Below the pieces are notes generated by a model. The model had not been told where the DNA came from. It saw only the letters and a list, made by a program, of their open reading frames with translations, and made no database searches. A DNA stretch of 64,000 bases from Microbacterium sp. 4R-513 (GTDB lineage: Bacteria > Actinomycetota > Actinomycetes > Actinomycetales > Microbacteriaceae): the NCBI RefSeq assembly GCF_011046485.1, contig NZ_CP049256.1:2294001-2358000 (forward strand), read 5' to 3'. Position numbers and translations under genes: made by a program. Below are positions 33,763-42,115 of the stretch, piece after piece (position 1 is the stretch's first letter; each line of letters opens with the position of its first letter).

Positions 33763-34690
33763 CCGATGACGCGGGCGGGGGCGGCCTGGGCTCTCCCCGG
33801 GATGGAACGCACTACCTCGTCGGTCTCATCGGCGACGGCATCACGGCATCCCTGACGCCCCCCTGCACGAAGTCGAGGCGCGCGCGATGGGACTGGATTA
33901 CGAGTACCGCATCCTGGATCTCCTCGAGCTCGGCCGACCGGCGAACGATGTCGGTGCGATGCTCACCGAGGCGCGATCCGCCGGCTACGCGGCGATGAAC
34001 ATCACGCATCCCTGCAAGCAGCTCGTGCTGGACCTCGTCGACGAGCTGGACACGGATGCCGCGAACCTGCGCGCCGTCAACCTCGTGGTCTTCGACGGTG
34101 ACCGCCTCGTCGGCTACAACACGGACTGGATGGGCTACCGCGACGGCCTGATCGCCGGCCTGCCGAACGCGTCGCTCGACCGCGTCGTGCAGATCGGATG
34201 CGGTGGTGCCGGTGCGGCGACCGCGTATGCGCTCCTCTCCGTGGGGGCCCAGCGGTTGGACCTGTTCGATGCAGACGCCGTCCGCGCGGATGAGCTCGCG
34301 CTGCGGATGCGCGCTCGTTTCACTGAGGCGACGATCGGGACGCTCGCGTCCGACGAACTCCCGGAAGCGATCGCCGTCGCGACGGGCGTCGTACACGCGA
34401 CTCCCCTCGGAATGCTCCATCACCCCGGCGTCGCCTTCGACGTCGGACTGCTCGCCGAGAGGGCCTGGGTCTCGGACGTGGTGTACCGCCCCCTGGAGAC
34501 GGAGCTGATCCGGGAGGCGGCGCAACGAGGGCATCCCGTGCTCGACGGCGGGCGGATGGCCGTCGGCCAGGCATGCGCTAGTCTCCGAATCATCACGGGT
34601 CTCGAGCCCGACCGCGACAGGATGCAGCGCCACTTCCGTGACCTCATCAGCGCCGAGGTGGATTCGCGCATGCGAAGGGGAGGTCGATGA
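33759..34690 (+). CDS. Quinate/shikimate dehydrogenase (AroE/QsuD type), frameshifted in the assembly
   Basis: Catabolic oxidation of quinate and/or shikimate. Frame-corrected 310 aa. N-terminal substrate domain: GLIGDGITASLTPPLHEVEA, NITHPCKQ with the catalytic Lys, and GYNTDWMGY with the catalytic Asp. Nucleotide domain: GCGGAGAATAYAL followed by LFDADAVRA; the Asp at the end of strand 2 in place of the NRT motif favours NAD+ over NADP+, as in QsuD. The frame is lost in a run of six C at 33858-33863; adding one C restores the SLTPPLHE motif. GTG 33759 overlaps the Dabb stop. An N-terminal extension of about 18 Gly-rich residues is unusual. Confidence 0.85.
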
Positions 34691-35349
34691 GCAGTTCCGC
34701 GAGCGACACGAGCGCGGCTGCGAACACCGACCGCGCGGAGCGCACGCAGGCGGACATCCTGAGGGTCGCGACCGCGGAGTTCGCGGCCAACGGTTACGCG
34801 GGTGCGCGAGTGGACGAGATCGCCGCGCGCACGCGCACGACGAAGCGGATGATCTACTACTACTTCGGATCGAAGGAAGGGCTCTATCTCGCGGTGCTCG
34901 AGCGGGTGTACGCGCAGATCCGCCAGGTCGAGCGAGGCATCCAGGTAGCGGAGCTCGCGCCGGATGAGGCGCTGCGCACGATCGCCGAGGCCACCTACGA
35001 CCACCACACGACGCACCAGGCCTTCATCCAGCTGGTGAGCATCGAGAACATCCATCGCGCGGAGCACCTCAAGCAGTCCGAGACGATCCTCCGCGAGAAC
35101 GCCACCGCGATCACGCTGTTGGAGGAGGTGATCGACCGGGGAGTGCGGGCCGGAATCTTCCGGGACGACATCGATGCGGTGGACGTGCACATGGTGATCA
35201 GTGCATACGCCTGCTTCCACGTGGCGAATCGGCACACGTTCGCGGCGATCTTCGACCGCGACATGCTCGACCCGCAGCTCCAGGACTCCCACCGCAGGCT
35301 GATCGGCGACATGATCGTCGCCACGATGACCGATCGCCGCGGCCGCTGA
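34687..35349 (+). CDS. TetR-family regulator
   Basis: 220 aa. The N-terminal helix-turn-helix (about 16-65) contains FAANGYAGARVDEIAARTRTTKRMIYYYFGSKEGLY, the common TetR signature (key part TTKRMIYYYFGSKE). The C-terminal ligand domain is of the type found with aromatic and quinate genes. It is the last gene of the qsuB operon (ATGA overlap) and probably acts on the 18-bp palindrome at 31534, giving operon autoregulation. The ligand is likely a pathway acid such as shikimate or protocatechuate (inference). Confidence 0.85.
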   Translation: MSSSASDTSAAANTDRAERTQADILRVATAEFAANGYAGARVDEIAARTRTTKRMIYYYFGSKEGLYLAVLERVYAQIRQVERGIQVAELAPDEALRTIAEATYDHHTTHQAFIQLVSIENIHRAEHLKQSETILRENATAITLLEEVIDRGVRAGIFRDDIDAVDVHMVISAYACFHVANRHTFAAIFDRDMLDPQLQDSHRRLIGDMIVATMTDRRGR

Positions 35350-35367
35350 GCCGCTCGGCGACTGTCG

Positions 35368-36138
35368 TCAGCCCCAGGCAGGTCCGGTCGTCGCGAGTCG
35401 ACGCGCGACGGCACTGGCGGCCGCACGAACCGCCGGCGTCAGACGGTCGAGGTCGAACCGGTCCGCACCGCACGAGACGGAGATCGCTCCGGCGACGCGG
35501 CCCGATGGGGCGAACACGGCCGCAGCGGCTGAGGACGATTCCGGATCGTACTCGCGCACTTCGCTCGCCGCGTCACGTCTGCGGACGTCCGCCAGCTCAC
35601 CTCGGAGCCTCACCGGATCGGTCACCGTCCCGGACGTCCATGCCCTGAGCTCCGACGAGAGGATCTCCTCGACGTCGAGGGGCGCAGAGTGGGCGAGCAC
35701 CGCCTTTCCGAGTGAGGTGGCGTGGACGGGAAGCCGCGAGCCGGTGCGGATCGTGGGCCGCCCGCCGGCTCGCCCGCGAAGCGTGGCGATGCAGACCATC
35801 GCGCCTCCGTCGCGGATGGCGAGGTGCACGTTCTCGCCCGTCTTGTCGCGGAGCTCGGCCAGAACGGGCAGCGCCGCGATTCTGAGCTCCCGGGGCTCCT
35901 CCGCCAGCTGTCCGAGCTCGAACAGCCGCAGGCCCAGGTGTATGAGCTTGCCGTCCCGCTCCAGGTACCGCTGCTTCACCAGCGTCGCCACCAGCCGGGA
36001 GACCGTGGACTTCGGAAGTCCCGCACGCAGGGCCAGCTCCGAGATCCCGAGCCCTCTGTCGTTCTGATCGAACGCCTCGAGGATCAGCGTCATGCGGTCG
36101 AGGACGCCGATGCCGTCTTCGACCACCTTGCCCACCAT
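35368..36138 (-). CDS. IclR-family regulator C
   Basis: 256 aa. Winged helix with LPKSTVSRLVATLVKQRYL and an effector domain with RTGSRLPVHATSLGKAVLAHS. It is paralogous to regulator A (shared GLG.SELA.RA.LPKSTVSR and LG.RLFELGQ). It lies three bases after regulator D, the same spacing as A after B, which indicates block duplication of a two-gene unit. It converges with the TetR gene (18-bp gap). ATG 36138 sits almost directly after GGAG, so a downstream GTG is a possible alternative start. Confidence 0.85.
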   Translation of the reverse strand: MVGKVVEDGIGVLDRMTLILEAFDQNDRGLGISELALRAGLPKSTVSRLVATLVKQRYLERDGKLIHLGLRLFELGQLAEEPRELRIAALPVLAELRDKTGENVHLAIRDGGAMVCIATLRGRAGGRPTIRTGSRLPVHATSLGKAVLAHSAPLDVEEILSSELRAWTSGTVTDPVRLRGELADVRRRDAASEVREYDPESSSAAAAVFAPSGRVAGAISVSCGADRFDLDRLTPAVRAAASAVARRLATTGPAWG

Positions 36139-36141
36139 CTC

Positions 36142-36882
36142 CTAGGCCACCTGCAATGCCAGTCGGTGGGTGAGCGCCGAGGCGGCGTGACGCACGAGCG
36201 GTGCGATGCGCTTCGGATCCATATCAGTCACGGGGCCGGCGACGGAGATCGCCGCCACCGGCAGTCGCTCCGGCGACAGGACGGGGCTGGCCACGCCGAT
36301 GACCCCGGGAAAGGTCTCGCATCGATCGATCGCGACCGCATCGATCCGCACGGACGCGAGCTCCTTCTCGAACGCGAGCCGACGGCTCGAGTCGAGGCTC
36401 GTCATCACGCCGCCGAGCACCCCCTCATCGTCGGTGAATGCGAGCACCGCCTTGCCGAGTGCGGTGGTGACCGACGGCACGCGGACGCCGGCCCGGGAGG
36501 GCACGGGTCGCAGCCGTCCCCGGACGGAGACCACCGAGAGCATCTCCCGGCCCTCTTGCACGGCGACGTTCAGATGCTCGCCCGTCGCGTTGAAGAGCTT
36601 CGCCAGGACCGGCAGGGCTGCGACGGTCAGCCGTCGCGGCGTGCTCGCCCGTGCTCCGAGCTCGAAGAGTCTCAGACCGATCGTTATGCCGTCCTCGGTT
36701 CGCGCGAGGTAACGCTGTCGGACCAGATCGGCGACGAGTCGGGACACGGTCGACTTGGGGATGCCGGTCGCCCGAGCCAGCTGTGTGATGGAGGTCGAAC
36801 CGTGTGACTCGCGCACGGTGTCGAGAATGGCGAGGATCCGGTCGAGCACCGATACCGGCTCGTCTCTGAGAGCGGATCGCAT
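36142..36882 (-). CDS. IclR-family regulator D
   Basis: 246 aa from ATG 36882; a start 15 codons upstream (36927) is also possible, but those codons are not family-like. Winged helix with IPKSTVSRLVADLVRQRYLA and effector domain with VRVPSVTTALGKAVLAF. It is paralogous to regulator B. The perfect operator at 36944-36960 lies 62 bp upstream of this start, ideal for autoregulation of the D-C pair. Four IclR proteins in 7 kb suggests different effectors, or combined control of one regulon. Confidence 0.85.
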   Translation of the reverse strand: MRSALRDEPVSVLDRILAILDTVRESHGSTSITQLARATGIPKSTVSRLVADLVRQRYLARTEDGITIGLRLFELGARASTPRRLTVAALPVLAKLFNATGEHLNVAVQEGREMLSVVSVRGRLRPVPSRAGVRVPSVTTALGKAVLAFTDDEGVLGGVMTSLDSSRRLAFEKELASVRIDAVAIDRCETFPGVIGVASPVLSPERLPVAAISVAGPVTDMDPKRIAPLVRHAASALTHRLALQVA

Positions 36883-36943
36883 GTGTGCAGTATCCGTCGA
36901 CTCCGCCGGCCCGGCAACTGCGCGCATCGCTATCGGCCGGATG

Positions 36944-36960
36944 GTTCCACCCAGTGGAAC
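36944..36960. promoter_or_regulatory. Perfectly palindromic IclR-type operator upstream of regulator D
   Basis: GTTCCACCCAGTGGAAC has perfect 7-bp arms around CCA and is the most symmetrical member of the family. It sits between regulator D and the ThuA-like gene. Confidence 0.7.
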
Positions 36961-37065
36961 GAGCCCGCTCTCGTCCGTCTTTCAGGCGAAGGCCAGGGGC
37001 CCGGACTCACCCGCTGGATGCGTCCGAGCCCCCGGTCGATCACTCGTGAGGGTGCCGTTGCGGCG

Positions 37066-38034
37066 TCAAGCGGCGCAGAAGGGCTTGATCCCCATCGCGC
37101 TCTCGAGTCCCTCCATCACGTGCTGCTTGAAGAACGCGTCGCCGTCACCGGGCAGGGTGCCCAGCCAGGCCGCGTTGTCGTGTCCGAGCGTCGTCAGCCA
37201 CGCCCGTCCGCCGTCGTAGTACTGGCACCAGCTCACCGGGTGGTGCTCGCCGTGGCCGGCCGGGGTGGCCTCGCTCGTCGCCCGGTCGACCTCGAGCAGG
37301 ACATTGACGAAGCTGGGGTAGGGCGTGAGGTTGTACCACTCGTCCTTGAAGGGCCACGTTGCCGGCATACCCGCCGTCGAGACGTCACGGTTGTTGATCG
37401 TCTCCACCGTTCCGTCGCGGTTCGGCCCGTGGTTGTAGAAGTTGGCGCCACCGAGCAGGCCCTCGTAGTAAGGCCAGGAGTACTCGGCGCCGAACGCGTT
37501 GTGGATGCCGACGAAGCCGCCGCCGCCGCGGATGTACTGCATCAGCGTCGTCTGAGCCGTGTCGTCGAGGGTGTCACGGTTGGAGCTGAGGAAGACCACC
37601 GCCTGGTAGTTGTTCAGCCGGAACTGGGAGAGATCCTCGGTGTAGTCGACCGCGATCCCGCGTTCTTCCGCCCATGCCTTGAGCGTGGCCTGTGCGACGT
37701 TGTTCGCATTCAGCGGCGGGTTCAGACCGGGAGCCAGCGGGGTGCCGAGGTGGGCGTGACGGGGACCGGCCGTACGGCTCCAGATGAGGATGCGCTTGGT
37801 CTCGCCCTCCGTCCAGCCATTGCCCCACTCGTGGTAGCAGGACGGATCGACTCCACGACACACGCCGTAGTCCTTGATCTCGTCGAGGTAGATCTGGCTG
37901 GCCGTCGCCGGCTGACCGCCGAGACCGTTCCCGTTCCCCTTGTCGCTCTGCAACGCCGTCCCCCCGACCACCAGACCGGCACCGAGCGCTGCCGCGGCGA
38001 CGAGGGTGACTCCGGAGCGTATGAGTGATTTCAT
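37066..38034 (-). CDS. Secreted ThuA-like domain protein
   Basis: 322-aa exported protein. It has a Sec signal (KSLIRSG, hydrophobic core VAAAALGAGLVVGGTAL), then a ThuA/glutamine-amidotransferase-like fold with the family blocks GGGGFVGIHNAFG, FKDEWYNL and HPVSWCQYYDGGRAWLTTLGHD. Four cysteines (two near the N-terminus) could form disulfides outside the cell. ThuA proteins are linked to sugar or polyol use, but no reaction is settled for secreted members. ATG 38034 follows AAAGGAGATCAC. A 13/17 operator-like site lies about 105 bp upstream, so it may belong to the same regulon. Confidence 0.8.
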   Translation of the reverse strand: MKSLIRSGVTLVAAAALGAGLVVGGTALQSDKGNGNGLGGQPATASQIYLDEIKDYGVCRGVDPSCYHEWGNGWTEGETKRILIWSRTAGPRHAHLGTPLAPGLNPPLNANNVAQATLKAWAEERGIAVDYTEDLSQFRLNNYQAVVFLSSNRDTLDDTAQTTLMQYIRGGGGFVGIHNAFGAEYSWPYYEGLLGGANFYNHGPNRDGTVETINNRDVSTAGMPATWPFKDEWYNLTPYPSFVNVLLEVDRATSEATPAGHGEHHPVSWCQYYDGGRAWLTTLGHDNAAWLGTLPGDGDAFFKQHVMEGLESAMGIKPFCAA

Positions 38035-38137
38035 GTGATCTCCTTTGATCGTTCGTGCTGATCCCTCGGGTGGATCGACGCGACCGGCCCGGGGCTGGTG
38101 TGAATCTAGGCTCGCCGCGAACCTCGGGGCAAAGCTC

Positions 38138-38154
38138 GTTCCACCCAGTAAGCC
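38138..38154. promoter_or_regulatory. Weak IclR-type operator upstream of thuA-like gene
   Basis: GTTCCACCCAGTAAGCC keeps a full left half-site and 13/17 positions of the consensus. Confidence 0.4.
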
Positions 38155-38217
38155 GCGGTCTCAGCGGGACCGGCGTGTCGGGTCTCGACGGTCGCTCGTC
38201 GTCCAACAGGGCGTTGG

Positions 38218-38503
38218 ACGAAACGCGCGCAAGTTCGATCCGAGGGATGCCGGTCAGCTCGGCTTCTACGTCGCGCTCGTGGACGATCGGCTCCGGCTGC
38301 CCGACCGGCACGCGCCGACCGTCGGCATCCTGCTCGTCGCGGCCGAGAACGAGACCGTCGTGCGGCACGCGCTCGCCGGCACGGCGCAGCCCGTCGCCGT
38401 GAGCCGATACGAGCTCTCGCCGGCCGACCAGGCGGCGCTGCCGGCCGGGGAGGCCCTCACTCGGCTCGCCGACGAGATCGCGGAGTCGGGCGAAGCGTCG
38501 TGA
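38218..38503 (+). pseudogene. C-terminal remnant of a DUF1016/YhcG-type PDDEXK nuclease
   Basis: About 94 codons ending at 38503 (KFDPRDAGQLGFYVALVDDRL, then GILLVAAENETVVRHALAG and VSRYELSP) match the C-terminal half of YhcG-family nuclease proteins, where KF.P...GQL.FYL and ..NE.VVE.AL are hallmark stretches. The N-terminal DNA-binding half is absent; upstream in-frame codons are unrelated. YhcG genes often travel with restriction systems and mobile DNA, so this is probably debris of a lost island at the right border of the catabolic block. Confidence 0.7.
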
Positions 38504-38585
38504 CACGCGGTTGCGCGGTCTCATGCCGGAGGCGATGAGGGCTGAGCTGCCGGCCCAGTCCGAGGGCGCGGGGTAGCGTCTCTCC

Positions 38586-38969
38586 GTGCGTACTCTGACG
38601 GCGGCGGGACAGGACTTCATGCGGGAGCGGCACCTGGCGACGCTTTCAACGCTCGCACCGTGGGGCGGCATCCACTCAGTTCCGGTCGGAGTGACGCTCC
38701 ACGAGGGCGTTCTGCGGATCATCTCCTCGCGCGGATCTCAGAAGGTGCGCAACCTGCGACGGGACGGCACCGCGACCGTGAGCCAGTTCGACGGCGCTCG
38801 CTGGGTCACCTTCCAAGGCGCGGGCACGGTACACGACGATCCCGATGAGGTGGCGCTCGCCGTGGCGCTCTACGCCGGTCGATACCGTCAGCCGCGCGAG
38901 AATCCGCTCCGCGTCGCGATTCAGATCGTGCCCACGCGACTGATGGGGAGCGCCGGACTGATCGACTGA
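38586..38969 (+). CDS. PPOX-class (pyridoxamine-phosphate-oxidase-like) F420/FMN-binding protein
   Basis: 127-aa split-barrel protein. Typical order: FMRERHLATLSTLAPWGGIHSVPVGV, ISSRGSQKVRNLRRDGTATVSQFDG and WVTFQGAGTV. The form resembles actinobacterial F420-dependent enzymes, where the K/R-rich KVRNLRRDG segment contacts cofactor phosphates. GTG 38586 follows GGGGTAGCGTCTCTCC. It is monocistronic, closed by the hairpin at 39002. Substrate unknown; roles in reducing unsaturated or toxic compounds are known in relatives. Confidence 0.75.
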   Translation: MRTLTAAGQDFMRERHLATLSTLAPWGGIHSVPVGVTLHEGVLRIISSRGSQKVRNLRRDGTATVSQFDGARWVTFQGAGTVHDDPDEVALAVALYAGRYRQPRENPLRVAIQIVPTRLMGSAGLID

Positions 38970-39001
38970 CCCCGCCGGGCGCGGGTGCGCGGTCACGCAC
39001 A

Positions 39002-39035
39002 CAGCCCCGACCCGCGCACGCGCGGATCGGGGCTG
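39002..39035. terminator. Bidirectional terminator, PPOX gene/serine protease gene
   Basis: Hairpin with outer CAGCCCCGA/TCGGGGCTG, one mismatch, then CCGCGC/GCGCGG around AC, between convergent genes. Confidence 0.8.
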
Positions 39036-39050
39036 CGGATGCCGATCGGT

Positions 39051-39956
39051 CTACCGGGGTGCGATGTCGTCCCACAGTCCGAGCGGTGCGAGGACCGACT
39101 CCATCCACGCCTGCACCTCGACGGTGTCGACGCGATAGGGGAAGCCCTGGCCGCCGCAGCTGTAGTTCTTCACCCAGGAGTTGACCGCGACCACGGTGTT
39201 CGTGTCGCCCGCGAAGATCGGCCCGCCGGAGTCGCCGAAGCAGGTGCCGACGCGACCCTGGCCGAAGTTGGATGCCAACTGCAGGTTGTACCCCGCGGTG
39301 TTCTGGTTCCGAGCGTTGATGATGAAGGTCTGACCGGTCAGCCGCTCGCGGTACGAGACCGTGTTCTGCCCGTTCTTGCCGTTCGTGCGGGTGACCCCGT
39401 AACCCGAGACGGTAACGACCGCGTCGACGCCGGTGCCGAGCGCGTCCGCGGCGCCGACCGGGGCGAGGGCCCCATAGGTGTCGATGTCGGGATAGGCGGC
39501 CTCGACGGCGCCCGGCTCCAGCACGATGAGGCCGACATCGTGGGTCTCGGGAATGCTCGACAGGTCGGTGAACCCGTAGTTGTAGAGCATCGTCGACGTG
39601 ACGCCACCGGTGTAGGGGTAGCCCGAAGTCGCCGGGGTGTCCGTCACGGGGTCGTAGTCGACACCCGCGTCCTGCTCGAACCAGATCCGTGCCGAGGCGG
39701 CCACGTTGCCCTCGTCGTCACCGGCGACGCAGTGCCCCGCCGTGAGGAAGACCTCGGGGGACAGCAGCGTCCCCGTGCATCGATGCAGGAACGTCCCGTC
39801 CTCGTCGTAGAAGGCGACCAGTCCCACGTATTCGTGTTCGAAGTCGGGTGTGATGTTCGGGCCGGTGACGGCGCCGGCGGGTGCAGCCACCAATGCGGTG
39901 GCTGTCACCGCCAAGGCAGCCGGCAGCAGTGCCCAGCGAGCGAATCTGGCAAGCAT
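39051..39956 (-). CDS. Secreted trypsin-like serine protease (S1 family)
   Basis: 301-aa exported protease. Sec signal (LARFARW, then ALLPAALAVTATALVAAP), probable cleavage after AGA near 29. The catalytic triad is complete: H75 (TAGHC), D140 (THDVGLIVL) and S243 (GDSGGP). Paired cysteines near H75 and S243 suggest disulfides. ATG 39956 follows AAAGGAGCACACG. It stands alone with a terminator behind it. Such proteins digest extracellular peptides or proteins; no pro-region beyond about 10 residues is evident. Confidence 0.9.
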   Translation of the reverse strand: MLARFARWALLPAALAVTATALVAAPAGAVTGPNITPDFEHEYVGLVAFYDEDGTFLHRCTGTLLSPEVFLTAGHCVAGDDEGNVAASARIWFEQDAGVDYDPVTDTPATSGYPYTGGVTSTMLYNYGFTDLSSIPETHDVGLIVLEPGAVEAAYPDIDTYGALAPVGAADALGTGVDAVVTVSGYGVTRTNGKNGQNTVSYRERLTGQTFIINARNQNTAGYNLQLASNFGQGRVGTCFGDSGGPIFAGDTNTVVAVNSWVKNYSCGGQGFPYRVDTVEVQAWMESVLAPLGLWDDIAPR

Positions 39957-40122
39957 CGTGTGCTCCTTTGCAAACGGGTTCCAACGGGTTTCGACTCTTG
40001 TAACCCGCGCGCCGCTCGATTCACAAGGCGGCAGAAATCCGTCGCGCCGAGAGATACAATCGCCGGCCCGTTCCGCCGATGGCGCCGCCCGTCACCGGTT
40101 CCTGGGCGGTAGCGTGCAACGC

Positions 40123-40572
40123 ATGTCCATCAGACTCGAGAACGTCGGCATCGCCGTGCGGGACCTTGAAGCGACGATCGCCTTCTTCACGGACCTCGGA
40201 CTCTCGGTCGTCGGCCGGGACACCGTGAGCGGCGAGTGGACCGACACGGCGGTCGGTCTCGACGGGAACCACGCCAACATCGCGATGCTCCAGACTCCGG
40301 ACGGCGCAGGTCAGCTGGAGCTCTTCGAATACATCCACCCGGAGGCGATCGAGACCGAGCCGACCCTCCCCAACGAGATCGGCATGCACCGGGTCGCATT
40401 CTCGGTGGACGACCTCGACGAAGCCCTCGCGATCGCCGCCCGTCACGGCTGCCATCCGCTGCGGGGCGTCGCGAACTACCGCGACGTCTACAAGCTAACC
40501 TATGTGCGCGGCCCGAGCGGGATCCTGGTGATGCTCGCGCAGGATCTGAGCCGGAATCCCGACCGGACATAG
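40123..40572 (+). CDS. VOC-family (glyoxalase-like) protein
   Basis: 149-aa protein with two beta-alpha-beta-beta-beta modules (SIRLENVGIAVRDLEATIAFF at the start, GMHRVAFSVDDLDEALAIA in the second half). Metal-ligand candidates are E in LELFEYI and H in GMHRVAF; the first module has N instead of His in ENVGIAV, so the metal site may be incomplete. Relatives include methylmalonyl-CoA epimerase, dioxygenases and glutathione-independent glyoxalases. ATG 40123 is chosen because the upstream codons overlap the protease promoter region. Function not assignable. Confidence 0.7.
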   Translation: MSIRLENVGIAVRDLEATIAFFTDLGLSVVGRDTVSGEWTDTAVGLDGNHANIAMLQTPDGAGQLELFEYIHPEAIETEPTLPNEIGMHRVAFSVDDLDEALAIAARHGCHPLRGVANYRDVYKLTYVRGPSGILVMLAQDLSRNPDRT

Positions 40573-40578
40573 CCGGGA

Positions 40579-41850
40579 TCAGGGATTGGCGAGCGTCCAC
40601 AGCAGGAACACCGCCACGACCTGCAGGGCGATGCTGATCGCGAGGGACCACGCGCGTCGCCGCCGCGTCCGCGACAGCCTGTCGTCGGCGAGCAGCGGGG
40701 CGAGCGGCAGCACGAGACGCGGCAGGCTCTGCGTGGGCAGGAACACGGCGAAGAGGTACAGGGTGTAGCTCAGCGCGAAGCCCACGACCTCGAGGCCCAG
40801 GGCGCGAACCGGCCCCGAGGCGATCCAGCGGAACGCCGCAGCCACGGCGCCGAGGATGATCAGCACACCGAGCGGGCCGAGCCAGGTCCAGCCCATGACG
40901 AGCCCGGGGGCGAGCGGGACGAGCTCTCCGCCGCCGAGGAACGGCACCCACCACGCCATCTCGGTCTGCACGTACGCTCCCGGCTCCCCCGTGACGAGGT
41001 CGGCCACCACGGGCCACATGAGCCCTGCGGTGGCCGTCGCGAGTCCCGACACGACGAGCCCGACGACCTCGGAGCGCGGGAGCGGATCCTCGGTGCGCAG
41101 CATCCATCGACCGATGAGCAGGATGCCGAGAGCCAGGGCGAGCGCGAGGGCGCCGGGTCGCGTGAACGCCGCCGCGACGCCGAGCGGTGCGATCAGCAGA
41201 TATCTGCGACGGACCGCGAGCAGAAGCGCCGAGAAGATCAGGAGGAGGAAGAGCGACTCGGCGTAGCCGAGCACGAAGACGAACGAGAGCGGGCCGAGGG
41301 AGAACAGCACCACGGCCCACCACGACGCCCGGGCGGAGGTGACGTGCCGCAGCAGCGCGTAGAGGACGACGCAGGCCGCACCCGAGGCGACGAGGCTGAT
41401 GACGACGCCGGCGAGCTGCCACGGCATCCCCGTCGCGCTGGCGAGGACCCGTTCGAGGATGGGCAGGAGGGGGAGGAAGGCCCAGTTGTTCATCTGGACC
41501 GCGCCCGCGGCATCCACAGGCAGCATGACCGGATACCCCACGGAGGCGATCTCTCCGTAGCGGTCGGCATCCCATCCGGAGAGGAAGCGCAGGAACGAGG
41601 GCGCCGTCTCGCCGTCGGGGCCGAACGGCCAGTGGCCGATCTGCGAGACGGCATAGGCCGTGAGGAGAAGCGCGAGGTTCACCAGCCGGCCGAGCGCCCA
41701 GACCAGCACGACGGGCGCTGCCCAGCCCGGCTCCAGGGGCGTGGTCCCCTGCCGCGGTCCGAGCAGCTCGCCGGCGACCGCTCGCGCACGGACGCGCCAG
41801 CGGGTCGCTGTGTCTGATCCCCGCCGGAGCTGCTCGGCGGGGCTGCTCAC
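40579..41850 (-). CDS. Membrane mannosyltransferase-like protein (PIG-V/GT-C type)
   Basis: 423-aa integral membrane protein with about 10 hydrophobic segments. After the first span, the loop has FLSGWDADRYGEIASVGYP; the WD...Y pattern with an acidic residue is the catalytic-loop feature of GT-C polyprenyl-phosphate-mannose transferases such as PIG-V and its actinobacterial relatives. It would add mannose to a lipid or protein acceptor on the outer face. GTG 41850 overlaps the preceding stop (GTGA), coupling it to a small acidic protein. Acceptor unknown. Confidence 0.72.
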   Translation of the reverse strand: MSSPAEQLRRGSDTATRWRVRARAVAGELLGPRQGTTPLEPGWAAPVVLVWALGRLVNLALLLTAYAVSQIGHWPFGPDGETAPSFLRFLSGWDADRYGEIASVGYPVMLPVDAAGAVQMNNWAFLPLLPILERVLASATGMPWQLAGVVISLVASGAACVVLYALLRHVTSARASWWAVVLFSLGPLSFVFVLGYAESLFLLLIFSALLLAVRRRYLLIAPLGVAAAFTRPGALALALALGILLIGRWMLRTEDPLPRSEVVGLVVSGLATATAGLMWPVVADLVTGEPGAYVQTEMAWWVPFLGGGELVPLAPGLVMGWTWLGPLGVLIILGAVAAAFRWIASGPVRALGLEVVGFALSYTLYLFAVFLPTQSLPRLVLPLAPLLADDRLSRTRRRRAWSLAISIALQVVAVFLLWTLANP

Positions 41851-42008
41851 GCCTTGTCGCCGCGATCGACGACGGCGTCCTCGGCGGCGGCCTCTGCGGC
41901 CGCGCCCTCCTCAGGTGACTCCGAGCCGGACTCGGCGGCGCTGCCGTCGGCGGCCCGCTCGTCGTCCTGCTGGGAACCGGAACCCTTGCCGGAATCGCTC
42001 GTGCTCAT
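41847..42008 (-). CDS. Small acidic hypothetical protein
   Basis: 53 aa, strongly acidic and low complexity (Ser, Gly, Glu, Ala), ending AAAEDAVVDRGDKA. ATG 42008 has GAAGGAGTTCCG directly upstream; the longer frame to 42080 lacks a site. Its stop overlaps the mannosyltransferase start, so it may mainly serve translational coupling or be a disordered partner. No domain recognised. Confidence 0.55.
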   Translation of the reverse strand: MSTSDSGKGSGSQQDDERAADGSAAESGSESPEEGAAAEAAAEDAVVDRGDKA

Positions 42009-42115
42009 CGGAACTCCTTCACGTTGCTGCCCGGGTTCAACGATCACCGAGCCGATGCACCGGCGATAAGGGGTTGACACGTCCCGCTCTTGGCCCCGGG
42101 CGGGTGCGGGTCATG

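Noticed and set aside
13399-40000. Direct-repeat attachment sites delimiting an integrated element
   Set aside because: The tRNA-Met 3' end is repeated only in inverted orientation next to itself. I saw no direct copy near 38-40 kb and no integrase gene, so a bounded mobile element is not supported.
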